Shown here in pieces: positions 1 through 4,844 of a stretch of DNA of 11,193 nt; within the stretch, counting starts at the first letter, position 1; the number at the start of each line of letters is the position of its first letter. This DNA comes from Nanobdellota archaeon. GTDB lineage: Archaea > Nanobdellota > Nanobdellia > SCGC-AAA011-G17 > VGLX01. The stretch lies in contig JAUYDG010000148.1 of assembly GCA_030691925.1 (NCBI GenBank), positions 1 to 11,193 on the forward strand. The letters run 5' to 3'. Under the pieces are notes generated by a model. The model saw only the letters and a list, made by a program, of their open reading frames with translations. It ran no database searches and was not told where the DNA came from. Position numbers and translations under genes: made by a program.

Positions 1-1
1 C

Positions 2-640
2 ATAAGAGACAAAGAGCTAGAGCCGTGGCAGAGGGTAGCGATACGGGAAATCAAAGACTTCGCAATGATGCTAAACGTCAGCCACCAGTCAGAACAGGAA
101 ATATTCTGGAAATGGTACTTAACATCAGACGAAGAAGCGAAGAAAAAAGTAGTAGAGACGCTAAAACAAGAGATGCCTCAAGAGGAACCAGAGCAAGAAG
201 AGCCGAAACAAGAAGAGCTAAAACCCGAACCTAAAGAAGAACTAAAAAAAGAATTGGTGAGAGAACCAAACCCAGAAAAAGAAGAACAGGCAAAAGAAAA
301 GAAAGAAAACATCAAAAAACCTGTCACGGAAAGATTCTATGGCATGGTAAACACTTACTTCTCAGACAACAGGATAGTAATCCTGGAAGAATCAGCCATA
401 AGGAAGAATACGGAATACGAATTCGTGATAGGCATACCATCGGCACTAGGAAACTTAAGATATTTTGTTACAGCAAAAAACAAGAAAAAGATAAGCGATG
501 CAGAACTGAACATGGCTTACACCAACGGTGAAAGAAAAAAACTGCCAACGATATTCATGAGCACAGGAGATATGACAAAAAAAGCAGAAAAATACCTCGA
601 CACACATCTAAAAGGGCTCGTGTTCAAAAAAATAAGATAA
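2..640 (+). CDS. Hypothetical protein, 3' part only (5' end outside window)
   Basis: The frame is open from base 2, upstream of the first internal ATG (65), and reads a plausible helical sequence there (PWQRVAIREIKDFAMM), so the gene starts outside the window. The visible part has an alpha-helical N-terminal segment, a low-complexity Glu/Lys/Pro-rich linker (about bases 170-310, with loose PEQEEPKQEE-like repetition), and a compact C-terminal domain of about 105 residues. That domain has a beta-strand-rich stretch, YEFVIGIPS then GNLRYFVTAKNKKK, followed by an amphipathic helix and a KLPTIFMSTG strand. The order loosely resembles a restriction-endonuclease-like (PD-(D/E)XK) core, but the position where an acidic residue would precede the Lys reads T-A-K. 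If homologous, it may be catalytically inactive. This fold idea is inference. It ends three bases from the convergent acyl-CoA dehydrogenase. I do not recognise a named family. Confidence 0.75.
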   Translation: MRDKELEPWQRVAIREIKDFAMMLNVSHQSEQEIFWKWYLTSDEEAKKKVVETLKQEMPQEEPEQEEPKQEELKPEPKEELKKELVREPNPEKEEQAKEKKENIKKPVTERFYGMVNTYFSDNRIVILEESAIRKNTEYEFVIGIPSALGNLRYFVTAKNKKKISDAELNMAYTNGERKKLPTIFMSTGDMTKKAEKYLDTHLKGLVFKKIR

Positions 641-643
641 AAA

Positions 644-1828
644 TCACCAAAAACTTAAACCAGGCGACTTCTGATACTCCTTAACTAAAAGCCTAGAAAC
701 GGTCTGCTCAAGAATCTCGACAGTCCCTTCACCGATAAGCGTAACCCAAACATCCCTGAGATGCCTCTCTATATTCGACTCGGCCATGCAGCCGTGAGCG
801 GCATGAATATACTTGGACTCCACAGCGCATTCCAAAGCAGTCTTAGAAGCAAACAGCTTCGCCTCATTAGCCATCCTGCTGAAATACTCCCCTGAAACAG
901 ATGCAGCATGATAAGTCAAAAGCCTCGCAGCGTCAATACCGCAGGCCATGCTGGCAATCTTCTTCTGGATAAGCTGCAGGTCAGCAATAGGAGAGCCTTT
1001 CGCGTTCCTAGTAGTGGCGTAATAAATTGACTTCTCAAAAGCAGCCTGGGAGATGCCAACAGCCAAAGTAGCGATGCCAACCCTGCCCTTGTTCAGCATC
1101 TCGATACAATAACTGGAGCCACCGCCCTCTTTCCCTAGAAGGTTCTCTTTAGGGATCTTGCAGCCATCAAAGAACACCTCACAAGTAACAGAGCCGCGAA
1201 CACAATCCTTGTCAAAAGGCTTGCTAAAGCTCAACCCCGGAGTGTCCTTATCCACAAGGAACATAGTGACCTTATCCTCAAGCTTGGCAAAAACTATGTA
1301 AACGCTAGCCAAACCCGCATTGGTGATAAAAGTCTTAGAGCCGTTAATGACATAACCGTCCTGCTCCTTCTTCGCAACAGTCTTCATATTACTGAAGATG
1401 TTGGTGCCGCCGCTGGTCTCAGTCAAACAAAAAGCAGCAATGTTACCAGTGCCTATAAGGCTGGTCAAATACTTCTCCTTCTGCTTCTTAGTCCCGTAAA
1501 GCCTGAAACCCTCACAGCAGGTGTTATGGATAGCCATAGAAACGCCTGTGCTGGCGCAAGCCTTGCTGACCATCTCAAGGATAGCAATATGGACAGGGTA
1601 AGGCAAAGCCAAAGAGCCGTACTTATCAGGGAAATGAGAAGCAATCATGCCCTGCTGCGCGAGCCTTTCCAAGTTCCCTTTAGGGGAAACCTTCTCCTTG
1701 TCAATATTTGCTGCGCTCGGAGCAATCTCCTTCTCAATAAACTCTGCGCTGCTGTCCAAAACATCATCGTATTTTGAACCGTACAAAATGTTTATGATCT
1801 TCTTCTGGCCGTTTGCATAAAAACCCAT
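644..1828 (-). CDS. Acyl-CoA dehydrogenase family flavoprotein
   Basis: A full-length protein of 394 residues, normal for the family. These enzymes oxidise acyl-CoA thioesters at the alpha-beta bond using FAD and normally pass electrons to an electron-transfer flavoprotein. Family motifs are in order: FCLTETSGGTN (133-143, the ALTEPxAGSD-type flavin/substrate motif), INGSKTFITNAG (161-172), NKGRVGIA (246-253), YATTRNAKGSPI (270-281) with Q285, and IGEGTVEI (365-372). E367 in that last motif aligns with the catalytic base of medium- and short-chain acyl-CoA dehydrogenases. In the R-x-x-F-G motif the usual Phe is Lys (K277). The start ATG has a GGGGTGG motif six bases upstream and a TATA-like box near 1865-1872. 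No ETF, thiolase or enoyl-CoA hydratase gene is in the window, so substrate and pathway cannot be assigned. It is divergent from the tRNA methyltransferase gene. Confidence 0.93.
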   Translation of the reverse strand: MGFYANGQKKIINILYGSKYDDVLDSSAEFIEKEIAPSAANIDKEKVSPKGNLERLAQQGMIASHFPDKYGSLALPYPVHIAILEMVSKACASTGVSMAIHNTCCEGFRLYGTKKQKEKYLTSLIGTGNIAAFCLTETSGGTNIFSNMKTVAKKEQDGYVINGSKTFITNAGLASVYIVFAKLEDKVTMFLVDKDTPGLSFSKPFDKDCVRGSVTCEVFFDGCKIPKENLLGKEGGGSSYCIEMLNKGRVGIATLAVGISQAAFEKSIYYATTRNAKGSPIADLQLIQKKIASMACGIDAARLLTYHAASVSGEYFSRMANEAKLFASKTALECAVESKYIHAAHGCMAESNIERHLRDVWVTLIGEGTVEILEQTVSRLLVKEYQKSPGLSFW

Positions 1829-1864
1829 AAAAAACCACCCCGAAAATGAGGAAAAAATACAACC

Positions 1865-1872
1865 TAATAAAG
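1865..1872 (-). promoter_or_regulatory. TATA-like box for acyl-CoA dehydrogenase gene
   Basis: On the minus strand this reads a CTTTATTA-like element. The expected transcription start, about 24 nt past the box, is near 1841, leaving a leader of roughly 13 nt that holds the GGGGTGG motif (1835-1841). It shares the 91-bp divergent intergenic region with the methyltransferase promoter. Confidence 0.45.
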
Positions 1873-1888
1873 CTTTCTATGAAAAGCC

Positions 1889-1896
1889 ATTTAAAC
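1889..1896 (+). promoter_or_regulatory. TATA-like box for tRNA methyltransferase gene (leaderless)
   Basis: ATTTAAAC ends exactly 24 nt before the ATG at 1920, so the predicted transcript starts at the start codon. No Shine-Dalgarno motif precedes the ATG, which fits a leaderless mRNA. Confidence 0.6.
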
Positions 1897-1919
1897 CCGA
1901 AAAAACTAGGATTAAGAAT

Positions 1920-3011
1920 ATGGAATACGTGTTCATACTGGGAAGGGATTATGAGCTCAGCATACTGGAACTAGTAGCTTACATGCAAAAGAACAACATA
2001 AGATTCTCAATCAAAGAAATGTCCCCCTTGGCAGCAATCATATCAACAGACGAAAGCTTCAAGCCAAAAACAGCGATAAAAAGCCTAGGCGGAGTTGTAA
2101 AAATAGGAGAGGTACTCCAAAACATAGATGAAGCCTACGAAGGAGATAAAAATAAGATAAAGTACGCGATAAGCAGCTATGGAAAAACTGACATAACACG
2201 GATTCAAGAAGACATAAAAAAATCTTTCAAAAAACAAAAAATCAAAGCGTTCTACAAAAAACCAAAAAGAGAAAAAGCGCTAATGCCCAACGAGGTGATA
2301 AAACAAAAACTGATAGAAGGAGGCGTAGAATTCCTAGCATACAACGAATACCTGGCAAAAACAGTAGCAGCATTCAACCCGTTCGAGCACGAAAAAAGGG
2401 ACCAGGAAATGCCTTGCAAGGATTATCTGAAAACAATAAGCATAAGGCTGGCAAAGATACTAATAAACCTGAGCCAGGCAAAAAACTCCCTGCTAGACCC
2501 TTTCTGCGGCTACGGAATAATATTACAAGAAGCAGTGCTGCAAGGGATTAACGCTACGGGGATGGATACGGATAAGACAAGCGTAGAAGCAGCAAAGAAA
2601 AACCTGGAATACATAGAGAAAAAATATGAAATAAAAGCGAAATATGAAGTAATACAGGGAGACAGCAGATTCTTAAGCAGAACAGTAAAAGAAGCTGAAG
2701 GCATAGCCACAGAACCCTGCCTGGGGCCTTACCTAAAGCAGATGCCAAGCCTTGAAGAAGCAAAAAAAACAATGAAAGAACTGGAGACGCTTTATGCGGA
2801 AACACTAAAAGAAGCCAAAAAAGTGGTAAAAGGGAAAATAGCCATAATAGTGCCAAGATTCCAAACAAAACAAAAAAAAGACGTGATCATGGATTTTAAC
2901 AGCATAATAAAAGGGCTGGGCTACAAGACATGGCAGCCGATAAAAGAAATAAAAACACCAGTAATATACCCGCACGGCTGGATAATAAGGGAGATATGGG
3001 TCATAGAATAG
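1920..3011 (+). CDS. Trm11/TrmG10-like tRNA (guanine-N2) methyltransferase
   Basis: A 363-residue S-adenosylmethionine-dependent RNA methylase of the UPF0020/Trm11-TrmG10 type, which methylates the N2 of guanosine 10 or a related position in tRNA. Residues 1-150 form a divergent N-terminal RNA-binding region. The methylase domain follows: KTISIRLAKILINLS (171-185), typical of the segment before motif I; motif I LLDPFCGYGIIL (191-202), which binds AdoMet; M215-D-T-D, the acidic end of the second strand; and G247-D-S. The family's motif IV, normally (D/N)PPY, reads TEPCLGPYL (264-272). Since motif IV positions the target guanine amino group, this is a real departure, although EPxLGP-type variants may define an archaeal subgroup (my recollection, unverified). 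The exact tRNA position modified is unknown. It is followed by eS17 and Alba on the same strand, each with its own start signals. Confidence 0.85.
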   Translation: MEYVFILGRDYELSILELVAYMQKNNIRFSIKEMSPLAAIISTDESFKPKTAIKSLGGVVKIGEVLQNIDEAYEGDKNKIKYAISSYGKTDITRIQEDIKKSFKKQKIKAFYKKPKREKALMPNEVIKQKLIEGGVEFLAYNEYLAKTVAAFNPFEHEKRDQEMPCKDYLKTISIRLAKILINLSQAKNSLLDPFCGYGIILQEAVLQGINATGMDTDKTSVEAAKKNLEYIEKKYEIKAKYEVIQGDSRFLSRTVKEAEGIATEPCLGPYLKQMPSLEEAKKTMKELETLYAETLKEAKKVVKGKIAIIVPRFQTKQKKDVIMDFNSIIKGLGYKTWQPIKEIKTPVIYPHGWIIREIWVIE

Positions 3012-3022
3012 GAAACGTAAAG

Positions 3023-3030
3023 CTTAAAAA
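3023..3030 (+). promoter_or_regulatory. TATA-like box for eS17 gene (leaderless)
   Basis: CTTAAAAA ends 24 nt before the ATG at 3054. This spacing supports 3054, not the upstream in-frame ATG at 3042, as the translation start. Confidence 0.55.
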
Positions 3031-3053
3031 GATATTAACGGATGTATTTAAGC

Positions 3054-3251
3054 ATGGGAAGGATAAAAACAACACTGATCAAGAGAACAGCTAATGCGCT
3101 TGTTAAGAAGTATCCTGACAAGTTCGCTGAAGATTTTGAAAGCAACAAGAAATCAATAGAAGAGATAGCAGAAATACCTTCAAAAAAACTAAGAAACGTC
3201 ATAGCCGGGTGCATAACAAGGCTGACAAAAAAACAAAAACTAGCAGAATAA
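3054..3251 (+). CDS. rps17e: Small ribosomal subunit protein eS17
   Basis: A 65-residue protein beginning MGRIKTTLIKRTANALV and continuing through YPDKFAEDF and IPSKKLRNVIAGCITRL. This is the archaeal/eukaryotic eS17 family, a component of the 30S subunit with no bacterial equivalent. The length matches archaeal members, which lack the eukaryotic C-terminal extension. An in-frame ATG at 3042 would add MYLS. I prefer 3054 because archaeal eS17 proteins start MG(R/K)(I/V) and a TATA-like box lies 24 nt before it. The gene lies 42 bp after the methyltransferase and 48 bp before Alba. Confidence 0.95.
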   Translation: MGRIKTTLIKRTANALVKKYPDKFAEDFESNKKSIEEIAEIPSKKLRNVIAGCITRLTKKQKLAE

Positions 3252-3284
3252 TAGTCTTAAAAACAAGACACAACAACAAAAACT

Positions 3285-3291
3285 AGGAGGT
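3285..3291 (+). promoter_or_regulatory. Strong Shine-Dalgarno site for Alba
   Basis: AGGAGGT lies eight bases before the Alba ATG and matches the archaeal anti-Shine-Dalgarno closely. A CTTAAAAA element at 3256-3263 is a possible TATA box, but it would place the transcription start inside this site, so Alba may be read mainly from an upstream transcript. Confidence 0.7.
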
Positions 3292-3299
3292 TACAGAAA

Positions 3300-3602
3300 A
3301 TGACAGAAAGGACAGAAAGAAAAGATGACGACCATTCTATATTTGTCGGTGGCAAGCCATTCATGAATTACGTCACCGGAGTCGTAATGCAGTTCACAAC
3401 ACAGAACGCAAAAGAAGTAATCGTGAAAGCTAGAGGAAAATTCATCTCTAGGGCAGTAGACATAGCAGAAGTCGTAAGAAAAAGGTTCTTAGAAAACCAA
3501 GTAGAGTTAGGCAACATAAAAATAGACAGCGAAGAATTCGAAAACAAGGAAGGGCGACAAGTCAGAGTAAGCACAATAGAGATCAGTTTAATGCGCAAAT
3601 AA
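3300..3602 (+). CDS. albA: DNA/RNA-binding protein Alba
   Basis: A 100-residue chromatin protein of the Alba (Sac10b) family, which coats DNA and also binds RNA in archaea. The family signature appears at 14-26 (IFVGGKPFMNYVT), followed by VIVKARGKFISRAVDIAEVVRK, the conserved helix with the (K/R)G-x-x-I-S-(K/R)-A-V-(D/E) segment, and a C-terminal beta hairpin ending STIEISL. In Sulfolobus Alba two adjacent lysines (K16, K17) contact DNA and K16 is acetylated. Here the first position is Gly (G18) and only K19 remains, so control by K16 acetylation cannot operate in the same way. The polar, charged N-terminal dozen residues look disordered. Translation is led by AGGAGGT. A T-rich terminator follows at once. 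Confidence 0.95.
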   Translation: MTERTERKDDDHSIFVGGKPFMNYVTGVVMQFTTQNAKEVIVKARGKFISRAVDIAEVVRKRFLENQVELGNIKIDSEEFENKEGRQVRVSTIEISLMRK

Positions 3603-3605
3603 ATG

Positions 3606-3630
3606 TCTTTTTTTCTCTTTTTATTTTTTT
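3606..3630 (+). terminator. T-rich terminator after Alba
   Basis: Three long T tracts broken only by short C or A interruptions begin four bases after the Alba stop. Archaeal RNA polymerase terminates at such oligo-T tracts without a required hairpin. The following stretch to 3740 is A+T-rich and I see no gene in it, only a short TTCCGGAA palindrome near 3704. Confidence 0.7.
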
Positions 3631-3740
3631 AAATTTTGGGATTTTATTTAAATAAATCGTATACTTTGTCATCAAAAAATATTTTCTAAAAATCCTTTCA
3701 TAATTCCGGAAATTTTACATGGTACTGGACAATACGACAA

Positions 3741-3748
3741 GTGTGCGC
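3741..3748. repeat. Target site duplication, left copy
   Basis: GTGTGCGC, identical to 4784-4791. It directly abuts the left inverted repeat. The two copies mark the insertion point. The pre-insertion sequence would have read ACGACAA-GTGTGCGC-GCTAAG. Confidence 0.88.
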
Positions 3749-3765
3749 GGCTCTGTAGAAATCCT
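3749..3765 (+). repeat. IS terminal inverted repeat, left
   Basis: GGCTCTGTAGAAATCCT is the exact reverse complement of 4767-4783. Confidence 0.92.
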
Positions 3766-3771
3766 CGTTAG

Positions 3772-3779
3772 TTTTATAT
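3772..3779 (+). promoter_or_regulatory. TATA-like box for transposase
   Basis: TTTTATAT lies just inside the left end. The predicted start is near 3803, giving a leader of about 48 nt. This is long compared with neighbouring leaderless genes. Confidence 0.5.
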
Positions 3780-3790
3780 CCTAGTCCTTG

Positions 3791-3814
3791 CCTAAGGTTT
3801 TGTGAGACCTTAGG
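3791..3814 (+). repeat. Inverted repeat over the predicted transposase transcription start
   Basis: CCTAAGGT (3791-3798) and ACCTTAGG (3807-3814) form a perfect 8-bp dyad with an 8-nt spacer. It straddles the predicted start at about 3803, so it could be a repressor operator, or a hairpin in transcripts entering from upstream. The role is inference. Confidence 0.65.
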
Positions 3815-3827
3815 GTTGGGGCTAGGG

Positions 3828-3850
3828 GGTGAACAATCGAGGTGTTCACC
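3828..3850 (+). promoter_or_regulatory. Hairpin enclosing the transposase ribosome binding site
   Basis: GGTGAAC (3828-3834) pairs perfectly with GTTCACC (3844-3850). The loop holds most of the Shine-Dalgarno motif GAGGTG (3839-3844), and the 3' arm touches the ATG at 3851. Folding would limit translation initiation, a plausible brake on transposition. The structure is seen in the sequence and its effect is inferred. Confidence 0.6.
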
Positions 3851-4804
3851 ATGGGAAAAAAGAGTGAGAAGAAATATATAAGATTTGTTAAGAAGATTCT
3901 GGCTTGTTTGGAGCGTTTGAAGGTGAGAAAGTTTTCTAGTAAGTTTAGTAAGAGGTTATACAACAATTGGGTGCTTATTGTTCTTCTTGCTTTGAGGCAG
4001 CGTATGGACAAGAGTTATAGGGAGTTCTGTGACATTCTTGATGTTTGTACAGAGATACTAAACTTATTAGGTATAGTTAAATCGCCTCATTTTTCGACGC
4101 TGCAGAAGACCGCTAAGAGGTTGCGTGTCAGTTTTTTGGAGAAAGTCATGTCTGGTTTCATCTTTTTTACCATGGCTGTTCACGTACGTCTAGGTATTGA
4201 CTCGACAGGTTTGCAACCTACCAAGGCTTCAGCACATTACGTTCAGGTGCTGAAAAAAGACAAGAAATCACGACGGCGAGTAAAAAAGTACATCAAGCTC
4301 ACCACCCTCGTAGAACTAGGCAAACAAATCATCATCTCCCAAAAGATAAGACGTGGACCAGCCAACGACAACAAAGACTTCAAACCTGTAGTTAAAAAAG
4401 GCAAAAAAGTACTAGACAAAGGAAAGAAAAAAGCCAAATCATTCGACGCGGACAAAGGATACGACTCAGAAGAAAACCATAGGACAGCAGTAGAAGACCT
4501 AAACGCAGAAGACCGGATAAAACTAAAATACAAAGATGTACCTATACACAGAACCAAAGGAACTTACAGAAAAAAAGTCAAACGAAGAATCAACCGGTTC
4601 AGAAGAAACTACCGCAGCAAAAACGAAACCACCTTCTCAACACTCAAAAGAATCAACGGATCAACCATACGCAGCACCAAAGTAAGCATGCAAAACAAAG
4701 AAGTCATTTTCAAAGAAATAGCCTACAACGCAGGAAGACTAATAAAAACAACCCTAGGAATCCTAAAGGATTTCTACAGAGCCGTGTGCGCGCTAAGTTT
4801 ATAA
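3851..4804 (+). CDS. IS5-type DDE transposase
   Basis: A transposase of 317 residues from the ATG at 3851. A GTG at 3842 is also in frame, but GAGGTG six bases before 3851 favours the ATG. Numbering from the GTG, the catalytic triad is D120 (LGIDSTGL), D204 (FDADKGYDSEENH) and E262 (YRSKNETTFSTLKR), followed by the conserved KEIAYNAGRL tail, as in archaeal IS5-family enzymes. The N-terminal 100 residues are helical and basic and probably bind the inverted repeats. The reading frame does not stop inside the element: codon 314 ends exactly at the IS boundary (4783), and the last residues VCALSL and the TAA come from flanking DNA. Base composition flips near 4200-4260: the first half is T+G-rich, the second half A+C-rich. 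All three acidic residues are present, so it is probably active. Confidence 0.92.
   Translation: MGKKSEKKYIRFVKKILACLERLKVRKFSSKFSKRLYNNWVLIVLLALRQRMDKSYREFCDILDVCTEILNLLGIVKSPHFSTLQKTAKRLRVSFLEKVMSGFIFFTMAVHVRLGIDSTGLQPTKASAHYVQVLKKDKKSRRRVKKYIKLTTLVELGKQIIISQKIRRGPANDNKDFKPVVKKGKKVLDKGKKKAKSFDADKGYDSEENHRTAVEDLNAEDRIKLKYKDVPIHRTKGTYRKKVKRRINRFRRNYRSKNETTFSTLKRINGSTIRSTKVSMQNKEVIFKEIAYNAGRLIKTTLGILKDFYRAVCALSL
4767..4783 (-). repeat. IS terminal inverted repeat, right
   Basis: Exact reverse complement of 3749-3765, here lying inside the transposase reading frame. A subterminal palindrome AATCCT-AA-AGGATT (4759-4772) overlaps it. Confidence 0.92.
4784..4791. repeat. Target site duplication, right copy
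   Basis: GTGTGCGC, the second copy of 3741-3748. It is translated as the first codons beyond the IS by the transposase reading frame. Confidence 0.88.
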
Positions 4805-4805
4805 A
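4798..4805 (+). promoter_or_regulatory. TATA box of the HNH endonuclease gene, also holding the transposase stop codon
   Basis: TTTATAAA is a near-consensus archaeal TATA box. The predicted start, near 4829, gives a short leader with the purine-rich AGAGGAG motif (4836-4842) before the ATG at 4845. The transposase TAA (4802-4804) lies within this box. Confidence 0.6.
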
Positions 4806-4844
4806 GGCAACAATTTTTTTATTAATAATCAAAAAAGAGGAGTT

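Larger units (their letters stand above)
3749..4783 (+). mobile_element. Complete IS5-family-like insertion sequence, 1035 bp
   Basis: The element is bounded by perfect 17-bp inverted repeats starting GGCTCTGTAGAAATCC and by 8-bp direct repeats GTGTGCGC. It carries one transposase gene. The ends resemble the GGCTTTGTTGAA ends of the IS903 group, and an 8-bp duplication is known for the ISH1 group of the IS5 family. Together with the transposase this points to IS5, though the subgroup is not certain. Intact repeats, an exact target duplication and an intact DDE reading frame suggest recent, possibly still mobile, insertion. It landed about seven bases before the TATA box of the HNH endonuclease gene. 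Confidence 0.9.

Noticed and set aside
25..234. Arg/Glu-rich frame overlapping the first gene
   Set aside because: The adjacent frame is open to the window edge and leads into a compact folded domain. This frame only reflects the same purine-rich repeats shifted.
3741..3749. Nine-base target duplication GTGTGCGCG
   Set aside because: The direct repeat can be read as nine bases, but then the left IS end would lose the first G of its inverted repeat. Eight bases keeps both ends identical. The ninth match is likely chance.
3842..3850. GTG at 3842 as transposase start
   Set aside because: GAGGTG at 3839-3844 lies at proper spacing for the ATG at 3851 and overlaps the GTG itself, so the GTG would have no ribosome binding site.
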